Shown: positions 17,356 through 27,991, counted from the first letter of the stretch. The stretch: 39,815 nt of DNA from Rickettsia typhi (GCA_945883665.1 CAMCXV010000005.1:1-39815), one strand, 5' to 3'. Numbers and translations: made by a program. The notes: generated from the letters alone by a model not told the origin.

Positions 17356-17745
17356 ATGCAAAAATCTACAGAAGAAATACATAAAGCAAGGCCAACTTCG
17401 CCACATCTTAGTATTTACAAACCTCAAATAAGTTCAGTCTTATCTATTGGTCATCGTCTTAGCGGGGTAGGTTTATTTTTTATGATTTCCGCAGTTAGTT
17501 GGTGGTTTATTTTATGGGTATTTAGCAGATTTGATCCCTCTTATTTAAATATATTTAGCAATGGATTTGTTAAGTTTTTATTAGTACTAACAAGCTATGC
17601 CTTTTTTTATCATCTATGTACAGGTATTAGACATTTAGTATGGGATACTGGGCGTGGATTTTCAATTATAGCAATAAATTATTCTGGTTGGCTCGCTATA
17701 GTTACTTCTATTTTATCAACGCTAATTTTCTGGATTTTTATCTAA
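17356..17745 (+). CDS. sdhC: Succinate dehydrogenase cytochrome b556 subunit
   Basis: SdhC is one of two membrane anchors of complex II and helps bind heme b and ubiquinone. From the ATG at 17356 it has 129 residues, with the conserved RPTSPHLSIYKPQISSVLSI and HRLSGVGLFFM motifs (first helix), and the heme-ligand His in YHLCTGIRHLVWD. Three membrane segments are seen. An upstream in-frame TTG at 17344 adds four residues, but the ATG fits the family better. First gene of sdhCDAB, with sdhD nine bases downstream. Confidence 0.93.
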   Translation: MQKSTEEIHKARPTSPHLSIYKPQISSVLSIGHRLSGVGLFFMISAVSWWFILWVFSRFDPSYLNIFSNGFVKFLLVLTSYAFFYHLCTGIRHLVWDTGRGFSIIAINYSGWLAIVTSILSTLIFWIFI

Positions 17746-17754
17746 CTGTTATTT

Positions 17755-18153
17755 GTGAGTAATTTTAAAATGAAGAGTAAATATAGATCAGATCTATCTA
17801 AGGCCAAGAATCTTGGAGCATCTGGCACGGGTTCTCATCATTGGTGGCATCAAAGACTTACTGCTTTAATAATTGCTTTGATGGTATTTTGGGTTATTTC
17901 TTTTGCTTGGCAACTATCGAAGGGAGAAGTTAGCTCAGTTATCGCTTGTTTACAAAAACCCTACAACATTGTAATGCTTATAATATTTTTTGTTACAGTG
18001 ATGTATCATGCTGTGATTGGTGTACAAGTTGTTATTGAAGATTATATTCATTGTCGTTTGATACGTTTTGTATCTATATTAGGAATTCAATTATTTGCAT
18101 TTATTACGACTATCTCTTTTCTAATAGCGATTTTTTATATAATGATTTTATAA
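17755..18153 (+). CDS. sdhD: Succinate dehydrogenase hydrophobic membrane anchor
   Basis: SdhD is the second membrane anchor of complex II. The 132-residue protein has the N-terminal amphipathic region ending in GASGTGSHHWWHQRLTALII, matching the G-S-x-H-W-x-x-Q-R family signature, and three membrane helices. The second helix includes YHAVIGVQVVIEDYIH, with the likely heme/quinone-site His and the Asp-Tyr pair. The start is uncertain: GTG at 17755 or ATG at 17770; the shorter form still includes the whole conserved part. sdhA starts 12 bases after the stop. Confidence 0.9.
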   Translation: MSNFKMKSKYRSDLSKAKNLGASGTGSHHWWHQRLTALIIALMVFWVISFAWQLSKGEVSSVIACLQKPYNIVMLIIFFVTVMYHAVIGVQVVIEDYIHCRLIRFVSILGIQLFAFITTISFLIAIFYIMIL

Positions 18154-18165
18154 TGGAAAATATTT

Positions 18166-19953
18166 ATGACTAATAATTATGATATAAAAACTCATGAATT
18201 TGATGTAATTGTAGTTGGTGCGGGGGGTGCTGGTCTTCGAGCTACTTTTGGCATGGCAGAAGCTGGTCTTAGCACTGCTTGTATCACTAAAGTTTTCCCA
18301 ACGCGTAGTCATACTGTGGCTGCTCAAGGGGGTATTAGCGCCGCACTTGGTAATATGGGAAAAGATGATTGGCGATGGCATATGTATGATACAATTAAAG
18401 GATCAGATTGGCTTGGTGATCAAGATGCTATAGAATATATGTGCAAAAATGCCGCAGCTAGTGTTATTGAACTTGAGCATTACGGCGTACCATTTTCAAG
18501 AAACAAAGATGGTAAAATATATCAAAGACCGTTTGGTGGCATGACCACTGAATTCGGAAAAGGAAAAGCTGCTCAAAGAACATGCGCTGCGGCTGATAGA
18601 ACTGGTCATGCAATTTTACATACTTTATATCAACAGGCGCTAAAACACCAAGCTCAATTTTTTATTGAATATTTTGCAATTGACTTAATTATGGAAGATG
18701 GTGAATGCAAAGGAGTTCTTGCTTGGAATTTAGATGATGGTAGTTTGCATGCTTTTAAGGGGCACATGGTTGTTCTAGCTACTGGTGGATATGGTAGAGC
18801 TTATTTTTCTGCCACATCTGCTCATACTTGCACAGGCGATGGAGGTGGAATGTGTGTCAGAGCTGGTTTACCTTTACAAGACATGGAATTTGTGCAATTT
18901 CATCCTACCGGGATTTACGGCGCTGGATGTTTAATTACTGAAGGGGCAAGGGGCGAAGGAGGTTATCTTGTAAATTCAGAAGGTGAGCGTTTTATGGAGC
19001 GTTATGCACCATCTGCTAAAGATTTGGCTTCTAGAGATGTTGTTTCACGTTCAATGACTATGGAAATAAGAGCTGGAAGAGGTGTTGGATCTAAGAAAGA
19101 CCATGTATTCCTGCATTTGAACCATTTACCTCCGGAAATTCTTCATGAAAGACTACCTGGCATTTCTGAAACTGCCAAAATTTTTGCAGGAGTCGATGTA
19201 ACCAAGGATCCGATACCAGTTATACCAACTGTACATTATAATATGGGTGGTATTCCTACAAATCATTACACAGAAGTGATTACACTTAAAGATGGTAAGC
19301 AGAATGTTGTTCCAGGTCTTATGGCAATAGGTGAGGCTGGCTGCGTTTCTGTTCATGGTGCAAATCGTCTTGGCTCGAATTCTTTACTTGACCTTGTGGT
19401 GTTTGGTCGAGCTGCGGCTCATAGAGCAGCAGAACTCATTAAGTCTGGCATGCCTCATAGACAATTAAAACCAGATACGCTTGATCCGATAATTGCAAGA
19501 TTAGATAAAATTAGGAATGCTAAAGGCAGTATCTCTGTTGCTGATTTACGCCTTAAGATGCAAAGAACGATGCAAAATCACGCGGCTGTATTTAGAACAA
19601 AAGAAATCCTTGAAGAAGGAAGGGATCTTATCGATGATATTAGAAATGAATATAGCCAGATATCAGTAACTGATCGTTCAATGATTTGGAATAGTGATTT
19701 AGTAGAAGCCCTTGAGTTGGCTAATTTAATTGATCAAGCTGTAGTTACTGTTCATGCAGCTTTAAACAGAGAAGAAAGTAGAGGAGCTCATGCAAGAGAA
19801 GATTTTCCAGAGAGAGATGATAAAAATTGGATGAAACATACAATGATTTGGTTAGATCAGAGCGGTAAAGTTAAAATAGATTATAAACCAGTGGTGCTCA
19901 ATACTTTAACCGATGAAGTTGATTTTGTTCCGCCAGTGAAGCGTGTTTATTAA
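18166..19953 (+). CDS. sdhA: Succinate dehydrogenase flavoprotein subunit
   Basis: SdhA oxidises succinate to fumarate in the TCA cycle using covalently bound FAD. The 595-residue protein shows the dinucleotide fold [20 protein letters not shown] (about residues 16-35), the covalent FAD attachment site in [12 protein letters not shown] (His of SHT), the substrate-binding region [10 protein letters not shown] and [11 protein letters not shown], the catalytic Arg region RDVVSRSM, and [10 protein letters not shown]. The C-terminal domain ends in [11 protein letters not shown]. Complete and strongly conserved. It is followed 26 bases downstream by sdhB. Confidence 0.97.
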   Translation: MTNNYDIKTHEFDVIVVGAGGAGLRATFGMAEAGLSTACITKVFPTRSHTVAAQGGISAALGNMGKDDWRWHMYDTIKGSDWLGDQDAIEYMCKNAAASVIELEHYGVPFSRNKDGKIYQRPFGGMTTEFGKGKAAQRTCAAADRTGHAILHTLYQQALKHQAQFFIEYFAIDLIMEDGECKGVLAWNLDDGSLHAFKGHMVVLATGGYGRAYFSATSAHTCTGDGGGMCVRAGLPLQDMEFVQFHPTGIYGAGCLITEGARGEGGYLVNSEGERFMERYAPSAKDLASRDVVSRSMTMEIRAGRGVGSKKDHVFLHLNHLPPEILHERLPGISETAKIFAGVDVTKDPIPVIPTVHYNMGGIPTNHYTEVITLKDGKQNVVPGLMAIGEAGCVSVHGANRLGSNSLLDLVVFGRAAAHRAAELIKSGMPHRQLKPDTLDPIIARLDKIRNAKGSISVADLRLKMQRTMQNHAAVFRTKEILEEGRDLIDDIRNEYSQISVTDRSMIWNSDLVEALELANLIDQAVVTVHAALNREESRGAHAREDFPERDDKNWMKHTMIWLDQSGKVKIDYKPVVLNTLTDEVDFVPPVKRVY

Positions 19954-19979
19954 AATAGAAAAAGTTTTACGAGGAAAAT

Positions 19980-20765
19980 ATGGCAGAGTTAAGATTACCA
20001 CCAAATTCCAGAATTTCCGAAGGAAAGGTACATGTTAGTTTAGAATCTTCCGATTCTCCTAAGAAATTGAGAATTTATCGATATGACCCTGATTCAACAG
20101 AAAATCCAAGAATGGACACATATGAAATAGATTTAGAAAAATGTGGACCAATGGTACTTGATGCATTGATAAAGATAAAAAACGAACTTGACCCTAGTTT
20201 AACTTTTAGAAGATCATGCCGTGAAGGAATTTGTGGTAGTTGTGCTATGAATATAGATGGAACAAATACTCTTGCTTGTACTAAATCTATTAATGAAATT
20301 TCTGGAGATATTAAAATATACCCCTTACCGCATATGAGTGTTATTAAGGATCTTGTACCTGACATGACACATTTTTATGCTCAATATGCTTCAATAGAAC
20401 CTTGGCTTAAAACCGATACACCAGTAGAAAAAGGATCAGAAAGACTTCAATCTGAAGAAGACCGAGAGAAATTAGACGGTTTATATGAGTGTATATTATG
20501 TGCATGTTGTTCGACCTCTTGCCCAAGCTATTGGTGGAACGGAGAGAAATATTTGGGTCCAGCTATATTATTACAAGCATATAGATGGCTTGCCGATTCA
20601 AGGGATGAAGCTAGTGGTGAAAGATTAGATTCTTTAGAAGATCCATTTAAACTTTATAGATGTCACACAATAATGAATTGTACAAAAACTTGTCCTAAAG
20701 GTTTAAATCCTGCTAAGTCAATTGCAGAAATTAAGAAAAAAATGCTTGAAAGACATGGCGTATAA
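19980..20765 (+). CDS. sdhB: Succinate dehydrogenase iron-sulfur subunit
   Basis: SdhB passes electrons from FAD to quinone via three iron-sulfur clusters. The 261-residue protein has the 2Fe-2S ligands in [16 protein letters not shown] (about residues 79-94) and the Cys of LACT. The 4Fe-4S and 3Fe-4S ligands are in [16 protein letters not shown] and [18 protein letters not shown] strong GAGGAA ribosome binding site precedes the start. All four sdh genes are contiguous here, whereas in R. prowazekii sdhB is, as I recall, separate from sdhCDA and next to ftsH. This arrangement unites the two blocks. Confidence 0.97.
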   Translation: MAELRLPPNSRISEGKVHVSLESSDSPKKLRIYRYDPDSTENPRMDTYEIDLEKCGPMVLDALIKIKNELDPSLTFRRSCREGICGSCAMNIDGTNTLACTKSINEISGDIKIYPLPHMSVIKDLVPDMTHFYAQYASIEPWLKTDTPVEKGSERLQSEEDREKLDGLYECILCACCSTSCPSYWWNGEKYLGPAILLQAYRWLADSRDEASGERLDSLEDPFKLYRCHTIMNCTKTCPKGLNPAKSIAEIKKKMLERHGV

Positions 20766-20807
20766 TTTAGGTTTAAGTTTAGAAAACAGAAGAAATAATT
20801 TTAATTT

Positions 20808-21113
20808 ATGGTTTTTAGTAGAAATTCTTTATATATTTTTATATTTACTTTATTTCAGTTACCAATATATAGTGTTTTTGCATATACCACTGATCGTAGC
20901 TTACTTAGTTATTTTACTGATAACGTTCTTTTGATTTGGCTAATTTATGGTGGGTATTATACTTTAGCGGTAGTATCAGTGATTGTTTTTCTAGCGATAT
21001 TTTTTCAATCTTTTAGAACTTATATTATAAGTTTTATTATGGCGTTAATAGCAATCTATCTAATGATACTAATATACGAGGTTTTCGAAGATTTATCTTT
21101 GTTGCCTAATTAA
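20808..21113 (+). CDS. Small secreted or membrane protein of unknown function
   Basis: I do not recognise the family. The 101-residue product has a signal-peptide-like start (VFSRNSLYIFIFTLFQLPIY followed by SVFA, a plausible cleavage site). It then has two hydrophobic segments, around residues 40-64 and 68-92, separated by QSFRTY, and an acidic end (YEVFEDLSLLPN). It lies 42 bases after sdhB and stops one base before the tilS start, so it is in the operon. The overlapping frame at 20722-20934 is a shadow. Confidence 0.6.
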   Translation: MVFSRNSLYIFIFTLFQLPIYSVFAYTTDRSLLSYFTDNVLLIWLIYGGYYTLAVVSVIVFLAIFFQSFRTYIISFIMALIAIYLMILIYEVFEDLSLLPN

Positions 21114-21114
21114 G

Positions 21115-22413
21115 ATGAGTGTAGAAAAATTTATAGTAAATATCAATAATCTTTTAGGAATTAACAAAACCAATAAAATTGCTGTTGCAGTATCTGGAGG
21201 TGTTGATTCCATAGCTTTGTTACATTTTGTGTTTGAATGGTCTTGTGTTAATGATATTAATGTAACAATTCTTTCTGTTGATCATAATTTGCGAACAGAA
21301 TCTAAATCAGAAATTGCTTATATAGCGAAATTATCATCTAAGTTTGGATTTCATTTTGCACCTTTATCATGGAACTGCGGTAATCAAAAAACAGCTATAC
21401 AAGAAAGAGCAAGAAATGCACGTTATAAATTAATGAGTGAAACTTGTAAAAATTTGGGGATTTCATTGCTGCTTACTGCTCATCATTTTGACGACATGCT
21501 TGAGACTTATCTAATAAAAAAATCAAAAAAATCTAGTGACCTTGCCTTGATGCCTAATATTACTTATTTCTGGAATGATTTATGGATAATACGCCCATTG
21601 TTTAATATGGAAAAGAGAGATCTAATTAATTATTTATTAACCAATAAAATAAAATGGTTTGAGGATGAATCTAATAAATTAGATAAATATGAAAGAAACA
21701 GGGTAAGAAAAAAATTAGCAACATTTGATTTAGAAAAAAAAACAGTGTTAATAGCTGAATATAATCTGTCAATTGATAGAGCAAAAGAACTAAACAAAAT
21801 ACTTATAAAAGATTTTGCTGAAGTAATTTCAATTTATAATTATGGGTTTGCTAAAATTAATATTACTAAATTTAATCAACTTGATGCAGAGATAAAAATT
21901 CATGTAATTAATTATGTACTAACAATAATTAGTGGCAAAAATACAATGCCAAGATATAGAAATGTAATAAATATTATTTCTTCTATAGAACAAAATTTAT
22001 TTACATCTTCTACTTTAAATCATTGTAAATTTATTGCTAATAAGGAAGAAATAGTAATTTATAAAGAAAAAGCTTTTATCACAGACACTCCTATTGATTT
22101 TGATTTATCTAGTTCTGGTAATTTATATTGGGACAATAGATTTGAGATTATTTTTAATAAATCAGGTTGCAATATTTCGACTCTTAAGATGGATGAATAT
22201 ATAAAATTAAAACAACATTTAAGTTTAGAAAAATTGGCAAAAGATAGTAATAATAACCATAATTCTATATTATTTACCTTGCCAGTAATTAAAACTCTTG
22301 AAAAAGTGTTAGCTATTCCCCATATATCTTACTATGATAGTGAAATATTAACTCAAGTTATAAAAGTAATTTTTAAGCCTAACTTTATTTCACGTTTTAC
22401 TCATTTCTTCTAG
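21115..22413 (+). CDS. tilS: tRNA(Ile)-lysidine synthase
   Basis: TilS attaches lysine to C34 of tRNA-Ile(CAU) so that it reads AUA, an essential step and heavily used in this AT-rich genome. The 432-residue protein has the PP-loop ATP motif AVSGGVDS (residues 25-32), LSVDHNLR and LLTAHHFDDMLET with the expected His-Asp pair, and IRPLF followed by WFEDESN. The C-terminal half (about 230-432) is the less conserved tRNA-binding region. It is immediately upstream of ftsH, the order also found in Rickettsia. Confidence 0.94.
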   Translation: MSVEKFIVNINNLLGINKTNKIAVAVSGGVDSIALLHFVFEWSCVNDINVTILSVDHNLRTESKSEIAYIAKLSSKFGFHFAPLSWNCGNQKTAIQERARNARYKLMSETCKNLGISLLLTAHHFDDMLETYLIKKSKKSSDLALMPNITYFWNDLWIIRPLFNMEKRDLINYLLTNKIKWFEDESNKLDKYERNRVRKKLATFDLEKKTVLIAEYNLSIDRAKELNKILIKDFAEVISIYNYGFAKINITKFNQLDAEIKIHVINYVLTIISGKNTMPRYRNVINIISSIEQNLFTSSTLNHCKFIANKEEIVIYKEKAFITDTPIDFDLSSSGNLYWDNRFEIIFNKSGCNISTLKMDEYIKLKQHLSLEKLAKDSNNNHNSILFTLPVIKTLEKVLAIPHISYYDSEILTQVIKVIFKPNFISRFTHFF

Positions 22414-22423
22414 GATTTTTTAC

Positions 22424-24364
22424 ATGAACAACCAGAACAAAAATATTTTTATTTGGATTTTTATTTTCATATTAATGATCATGACTTTTAATAGTCTTCA
22501 AGGTGATAGTTTTGGTTCGGCCAAAGAGAAATTAGCATTTTCTGATTTTTTAAATAAAGTTGACTCAAAACAAGTTTCTTCCGTTAAAATTCAAGGTAGA
22601 ACATTAGATGGTACTTTTGTAGATGGAACAAGTTTTACAACTTATGCAGCAGAATATCCTGGGTTGATTGATAAACTTACTATTAATGGCGTTTATGTTG
22701 ATGTTACTCCACCTGATACTAAAATGAATTCTCTGTTTAGTATTTTTGTTTCTTGGTTTCCAATGCTTCTTTTAATTGGTGTTTGGGTTTTCTTTATGCG
22801 TCAAATGCAAGGTGGAAGCAAAGGCATGGGTTTTGGCAAATCTAAAGCAAAACTTACCTCTGACAAAGGTCCTAAAATAACATTTGCAGATGTTGCAGGG
22901 ATTGATGAAGCAAAAGAAGAATTAACCGAAATAGTAGATTTTCTTAGGAATCCTAGTAAATTTCAGAAGCTTGGGGGGCAAATACCAAAGGGTTGTTTAT
23001 TAATTGGTCCCCCTGGTACGGGGAAAACTTTGCTTGCTAAAGCTATAGCTGGTGAAGCAAATGTTCCATTTTTTAGTATCTCTGGATCTGATTTTGTTGA
23101 AATGTTTGTCGGCGTTGGTGCTAGCCGTGTTAGAGACATGTTTGAGCAGGGAAAGAGGAATGCTCCATGTATTATATTTATTGATGAAATAGATGCGGTG
23201 GGAAGGCATAGGGGAATAGGTCTTGGTGGTGGTAATGATGAAAGAGAGCAAACTCTCAATCAAATGCTTGTTGAGATGGATGGGTTTGAAGCAAATGAGG
23301 GAGTGATAATTATTGCTGCAACCAATAGACCAGATGTTCTTGATCCAGCTTTGCTACGTCCTGGTAGGTTTGATAGACAAATTACAGTATCTAATCCTGA
23401 TGTACATGGTAGAGAACAAATTCTGAAGGTTCATTTGAAGAAGATAAAATATTCTGATAAAGTTGACCCTAAAATTCTTGCAAGAGGTACTTATGGCTTC
23501 TCTGGTGCTGCCTTACAAAATTTAGTTAATGAATCAGCTCTTTTAGCCGCTCGTAAAGGAAAAAAGATAGTTGATATGATAGATTTAGAAGAAGCTAAAG
23601 ATAAGGTGATGATGGGGGTAGAGCGCAGATCTATGGTAATGTCTGAAGATGAGAAGAAATTAACTGCCTATCACGAAGGAGGTCATGCCTTGGTCGGTTT
23701 ATATTGCTCGGCATCATCTCCGATCCACAAAGCAACAATTATACCAAGAGGTCAGTCTCTTGGAATGGTTATGCGTTTACCCGAAAATGATAATATTTCT
23801 AGGTCTCTTGAGCAAATGAAGGCTGACATTGCTATAGGTCTTGCTGGTAGAATTGCAGAAGAGTTAATTTTTGGCTCAGAAAAAGTAACTTCAGGTGCAT
23901 ATTCTGATATTAGAAATGTTACTCGATTAGCTGAATCTATGGTGACGGAACTTGGTCTTAGTGATAAAGTAGGTACTATTTTTTATGGAAAAGCTAGTGA
24001 GGATATGTATTCTTCTACTAGCTCTGGTAGAATTGTTTCGCAAAAAACATCAGAAATTATTGATACTGAAGTAAAAAGAATAATTCAAGAAGGTTATGAT
24101 TTTGCAAAAAATATTCTTACAACTCATTTAGATCAATTGCATCTATTAGCTAATACTCTTATAGAACGGGAAACTATGTCTGGTCAAGAAATCAAAAATC
24201 TTCTTTCTGGAAGAGAAATAGAGAGCGAGGATGAAAATTATTTTCCTTTTTCAAAAAAACCAAGTAATAGCAAAAGTAAGGATACAAAAGTAACAACTAA
24301 CAAACCAAAAAAATCTTCTATTGAAATTAAAAAAGTTACAATAGAAAAACCAGAAAAACAGTAA
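22424..24364 (+). CDS. ftsH: ATP-dependent zinc metalloprotease FtsH
   Basis: FtsH is the membrane-anchored AAA+ protease that degrades misfolded membrane proteins and regulatory targets. The 646-residue protein has two membrane helices (about residues 8-25 and 104-125) around a small periplasmic domain. The AAA module has Walker A GPPGTGKT (195-202), Walker B IIFIDEID (about 250-257), and the second region of homology [20 protein letters not shown]. The protease zinc site is HEGGH (417-421), with the third ligand in the SGAYSDIRN region. The last 40 residues are a Lys/Ser-rich tail beyond the conserved core. Confidence 0.97.
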   Translation: MNNQNKNIFIWIFIFILMIMTFNSLQGDSFGSAKEKLAFSDFLNKVDSKQVSSVKIQGRTLDGTFVDGTSFTTYAAEYPGLIDKLTINGVYVDVTPPDTKMNSLFSIFVSWFPMLLLIGVWVFFMRQMQGGSKGMGFGKSKAKLTSDKGPKITFADVAGIDEAKEELTEIVDFLRNPSKFQKLGGQIPKGCLLIGPPGTGKTLLAKAIAGEANVPFFSISGSDFVEMFVGVGASRVRDMFEQGKRNAPCIIFIDEIDAVGRHRGIGLGGGNDEREQTLNQMLVEMDGFEANEGVIIIAATNRPDVLDPALLRPGRFDRQITVSNPDVHGREQILKVHLKKIKYSDKVDPKILARGTYGFSGAALQNLVNESALLAARKGKKIVDMIDLEEAKDKVMMGVERRSMVMSEDEKKLTAYHEGGHALVGLYCSASSPIHKATIIPRGQSLGMVMRLPENDNISRSLEQMKADIAIGLAGRIAEELIFGSEKVTSGAYSDIRNVTRLAESMVTELGLSDKVGTIFYGKASEDMYSSTSSGRIVSQKTSEIIDTEVKRIIQEGYDFAKNILTTHLDQLHLLANTLIERETMSGQEIKNLLSGREIESEDENYFPFSKKPSNSKSKDTKVTTNKPKKSSIEIKKVTIEKPEKQ

Positions 24365-24475
24365 TGAAATAATAAATATTATTGTTGTAATAAAACTTTG
24401 CATGAGTTCTGATACTCTAATTTAGTTGCATTTTGTTTTTTGTGATATGTAAAATTATATAAAAGAGCTGGAAAT

Positions 24476-25408
24476 ATGATAAAAACAAAAGTTCTGATTG
24501 TTGGTTCTGGTCCAGCTGGTCTTACTGCCGCAATATATGCAGCAAGAGCAGCTCTTGACCCTATATTGATCCACGGTATGCAACCTGGTGGTCAACTTAC
24601 CATTACTACTGATGTTGAAAATTACCCTGGTTTTGCAAAACCAATTCAAGGACCTTGGCTAATGCAAGAAATGGAAGCTCAAGCAGAGCATGTTGGTGCA
24701 AAACTTGTACATGATTATGTTGAGAAAGTTGAATTAGATAAAACACCTTTTAAAGCTTTTACTTCTTCAGGTGATATTTACGAAGCTGATTCTATTATAA
24801 TTTGTACAGGAGCAGAAGCAAAGTGGCTTGGGCTGAAATCTGAACAAGAATATCAAGGTTTTGGTGTTTCTGGATGTGCTACATGTGATGGATTTTTCTT
24901 TAAAAACAAAGAAGTTATCGTTGTTGGTGGTGGTAATACAGCAGTTGAAGAAGCTCTATTCTTAACTAGCCATGCAAGTAAAGTATATTTAGTGCATAGA
25001 AGAGGAGAACTAAGAGCTGAAAAGATTTTGCAAGATCGGTTATTTTCTAATAAAAAAATAGAGTTAGTATGGAATCATGAGTTAGATGAGGTTATAGGAA
25101 CAAAAGATCCAAAATCAGTAACTAGTGTGCGACTTAAAGATGTTAATTCTGGAAAAATCAAAGAAATTGCTTGCGAAGGTGTATTTATAGCAATAGGTCA
25201 TAAGCCAAATACTGATATGTTTAAAGGGTTTGTAAATATAGATAACGAAGGTTATATCATCACATTACCAAATTCTACTAAAACTAGTATTAATGGTGTA
25301 TTTGCAGCTGGTGATGTTCAGGATAAAATATATCGCCAAGCTGTTACTGCTGCTGGCACTGGTTGCATGGCGGCTTTAGAAGCGGATAAATATTTAAGAG
25401 GCTTATAA
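24476..25408 (+). CDS. trxB: Thioredoxin reductase
   Basis: TrxB transfers electrons from NADPH to thioredoxin. The 310-residue protein has FAD-binding IVGSGPAGLTAAIYAARA near the N-terminus, the redox-active GCATCDGFF (Cys134 and Cys137), NADPH-binding VVGGGNTAVEEALFL, and the C-terminal FAD motif FAAGDVQDKIYRQAVTAAG. A promoter could lie in the 111-base gap after ftsH (TTGCAT near 24427 with TAAAAT 18 bases later), but this is weak. dnaB starts three bases after its stop. Confidence 0.95.
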   Translation: MIKTKVLIVGSGPAGLTAAIYAARAALDPILIHGMQPGGQLTITTDVENYPGFAKPIQGPWLMQEMEAQAEHVGAKLVHDYVEKVELDKTPFKAFTSSGDIYEADSIIICTGAEAKWLGLKSEQEYQGFGVSGCATCDGFFFKNKEVIVVGGGNTAVEEALFLTSHASKVYLVHRRGELRAEKILQDRLFSNKKIELVWNHELDEVIGTKDPKSVTSVRLKDVNSGKIKEIACEGVFIAIGHKPNTDMFKGFVNIDNEGYIITLPNSTKTSINGVFAAGDVQDKIYRQAVTAAGTGCMAALEADKYLRGL

Positions 25409-25411
25409 TTA

Positions 25412-26839
25412 ATGGCACAAATTGAAGGAATTACTGAAAGGGTACTTCCTGCAAATATTAAAGCAGAACAAATGTTGCTTGGGGCAATATTGATTAATCC
25501 TAATTTAATTGAGCAAGTAAATGAATTTTTAAGGATTGAACATTTTTTTGAAATATTTCACCAAAAGATTTATAATTCAATTGAGATTATTTCTGAAAAA
25601 GGTTTAACTCCTTCGATCATAACTTTAAAATCAATGCTTGAGAAAGATCCGTTATTTACTGAATTAAATGGCGAGGAATATCTAGTTAAATTAACAATCA
25701 TGGCGATGGTTGTTATCAATCCTCAGGATTACGGCAAAATAATATTTGATCTGGCAATTAAGCGTAACCTTATACAAATAGGTGAGGAAACAGTCAACAT
25801 TGCTTATAACTCTACCTTAGAACTTAGTGGCTCAGAGCAGCTTGAGACAGCTGAAACTAAGTTATATAAATTGGCTAGCGAAGGGATAAATGAAAAGAGT
25901 TTTCTTCATATTAAAGAACATGTAGCTTTATCGCTTGATAGTATTAATAGAGCAATGAAGAATTCAGATCATGTAACTGGTATTTCAACAGGAATATCAG
26001 ATCTTGACAAAAAACTTTCTGGTTTTCACAATTCTGATTTAGTTATTATTGCTGGTAGACCAGGTATGGGTAAAACTGCTTTTGCAATTAATTTTGCCTT
26101 TAATGCCTGTAAATCATTGTTAAAAAAAACAGATCTAGATAAGCCAAAACCTTCTGTTGGTTTTTTCTCTCTAGAAATGTCATCTGAACAATTATCTACT
26201 AGATTGCTCTCAATGTTAACAAAGATTGATTCTACACTTTTAAGAAGTGGAAAAGTTAATGAAGAGCATTATAACGATCTAAGACGAGCAGCTGCAGATC
26301 TTGCAGAGATGCAAATTTTTATTGATGATACACCAGCTCTGACGATATCAGCAGTTAGAACAAGAGCACGTAAATTAAAAAGAAAACATAATTTAGGAAT
26401 TATATTTATAGATTATTTGCAATTACTTCGTGGTTCTAACAAATCTGAAAATAGGGTTGTAGAAGTTTCTGAAATTACCCAAGGCTTAAAAGCTCTGGCT
26501 AAAGAATTAAATATACCTGTTATTGCTTTAGCTCAACTTTCAAGAGCGGTAGAGCAAAGAGAGGATAAAAAGCCAATGTTGTCTGATTTGCGTGAATCTG
26601 GATCGATAGAACAAGATGCTGATATTGTAATGTTTTTATATAGAGAGGAATATTATTTAAGAAGGCAAGAGCCAAAACAGGATGATCCTAAATATTCAGA
26701 ATGGGCGGATAAATTAGGCAAAGTTCACAATTTGGCAGAAATTTTAGTTGCAAAACACAGGAATGGTGCCGTTGGGAATGTGGCAGTATATTATGAAGAT
26801 AAATACTCAACCATTGGCAATTTAGAAAGAATTCATTAA
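25412..26839 (+). CDS. dnaB: Replicative DNA helicase DnaB
   Basis: DnaB is the hexameric helicase that unwinds DNA at the replication fork. The 475-residue protein has the N-terminal helical domain (LPANIKAEQMLLGAIL, residues 14-29) and the RecA-like core. The core includes Walker A AGRPGMGKTAFA near residue 215, FFSLEMSSEQLSTRLLS, the Walker B strand LGIIFIDYLQLL, and LAQLSRAVEQR with DLRESGSIEQDAD. The end, VAKHRNGAVGNV, is the conserved DNA-binding finger region. No intein interrupts it. It is in an operon with trxB. Confidence 0.96.
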   Translation: MAQIEGITERVLPANIKAEQMLLGAILINPNLIEQVNEFLRIEHFFEIFHQKIYNSIEIISEKGLTPSIITLKSMLEKDPLFTELNGEEYLVKLTIMAMVVINPQDYGKIIFDLAIKRNLIQIGEETVNIAYNSTLELSGSEQLETAETKLYKLASEGINEKSFLHIKEHVALSLDSINRAMKNSDHVTGISTGISDLDKKLSGFHNSDLVIIAGRPGMGKTAFAINFAFNACKSLLKKTDLDKPKPSVGFFSLEMSSEQLSTRLLSMLTKIDSTLLRSGKVNEEHYNDLRRAAADLAEMQIFIDDTPALTISAVRTRARKLKRKHNLGIIFIDYLQLLRGSNKSENRVVEVSEITQGLKALAKELNIPVIALAQLSRAVEQREDKKPMLSDLRESGSIEQDADIVMFLYREEYYLRRQEPKQDDPKYSEWADKLGKVHNLAEILVAKHRNGAVGNVAVYYEDKYSTIGNLERIH

Positions 26840-26856
26840 CAAAATATATCTATATT

Positions 26857-27969
26857 ATGAAAATATCAATTATGAATATTATTTTTGGTCTAGCTGGAAC
26901 TAAACTTAGCAGCGAAGAAAAAGAGTTTTTTTTAAAAGCAAAACCATTGGGTTTTATTTTATTTTCTAGAAATATTGAATCTAGAGATCAATTGATAAAT
27001 CTTACAAAATCTCTTAGAGAATTATTTCCTAAAAGAGGAATTTTAATTTTTGTTGATCAAGAGGGAGGTAGAGTTGCTAGAATAAAACCACCTATTGTCG
27101 AAAAATTATATCCAGAAGCAAAGTTTTTCTCTGATATGTATTTGTTAGATAAGCTTAAAGCAAAAAAAGCCGTGAGAGAAAATTACTTAGAAATTATGTC
27201 TGACCTAAAAGAACTTGGTATTGACTCTCCTTGCGCCCCAGTATGTGACGTCCATTACATGGAAGCAGATCAAATTATTGGAGATCGTAGTTTCGGTAAT
27301 AATGTAGAACAAGTGGTTGATTTATGCAAGGAAGCTATTGCTGCTATCAATATTAAAGAAGGAACTGCTTTTGTCAAACACGTACCAGGTCATGGCAGAG
27401 CGAATGTTGATAGTCATCTTGCATTGCCTGTAGTAAATACTGATTTGAAAATTCTTGAAGAAACTGATTTCAAAATATTTAAAGAATTAGCACAAGAAGA
27501 AGCATGGGGCATGAGTGCTCATGTCATTTATAGTGCTATTGACCCTATAAAACCAGCGACTATATCTGTTAAAATTATTGATTATATAAGAAATAAAATA
27601 GGTTTTCATGGAGTGTTAGTTACTGACGATATTTGTATGTACGCCCTACATGGAGAAATAGGTCAGAAAAAATCTTTGTTAAATAAAATAATTTTACTTG
27701 CATCAAAAGGCGCGGAGTGGAAGAATAAATATCAAGAAGATTTTAAAAAATTATTTATAATTAATGTAAGTAGTAAAAATGATCAAGAAATAATAGAAAT
27801 TTGTAAAAAAGAACAAAAAATTATAGAACCATTATTTTGTAAAAATCTTGCAAAAATTACTAGGGAATCTATTGAAGCAGGATGTGATGTAATATTGCAT
27901 TGTAGTTCTGATTTGCAAGAGATGGAAGCTGTATATAAAGCTATTAAAGATGGATATAGCAAAGAATAA
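26857..27969 (+). CDS. nagZ: Beta-N-acetylhexosaminidase NagZ (GH3)
   Basis: NagZ cleaves GlcNAc from anhydro-muropeptides in cytoplasmic peptidoglycan recycling. The 370-residue protein is a glycoside hydrolase family 3 barrel: GFILFSRNI, DQEGGRVARI, the catalytic His-Asp loop KHVPGHGRANVDSHL, and the likely nucleophile Asp in LVTDDICMYAL. Family members more often read SDDLSM at this point, a mild divergence. MNIIFGLAG at an internal ATG five codons in is an alternative start. The start is 17 bases after the dnaB stop. Presence agrees with residual peptidoglycan metabolism, as do the D,D-carboxypeptidase at 29167-30396 and MotB. Confidence 0.9.
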   Translation: MKISIMNIIFGLAGTKLSSEEKEFFLKAKPLGFILFSRNIESRDQLINLTKSLRELFPKRGILIFVDQEGGRVARIKPPIVEKLYPEAKFFSDMYLLDKLKAKKAVRENYLEIMSDLKELGIDSPCAPVCDVHYMEADQIIGDRSFGNNVEQVVDLCKEAIAAINIKEGTAFVKHVPGHGRANVDSHLALPVVNTDLKILEETDFKIFKELAQEEAWGMSAHVIYSAIDPIKPATISVKIIDYIRNKIGFHGVLVTDDICMYALHGEIGQKKSLLNKIILLASKGAEWKNKYQEDFKKLFIINVSSKNDQEIIEICKKEQKIIEPLFCKNLAKITRESIEAGCDVILHCSSDLQEMEAVYKAIKDGYSKE

Positions 27970-27991
27970 CTAATTTAAAATAGGAATAAAA

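Noticed and set aside
20722..20934. Open frame overlapping the sdhB end and the following small gene
   Set aside because: Its first part is an out-of-frame reading of sdhB and the rest overlaps the frame at 20808-21113, which has a signal peptide and better placement before tilS.
22963..23263. Two antisense open frames inside ftsH
   Set aside because: They are reverse readings of the conserved AAA module; no independent start signals or protein similarity.
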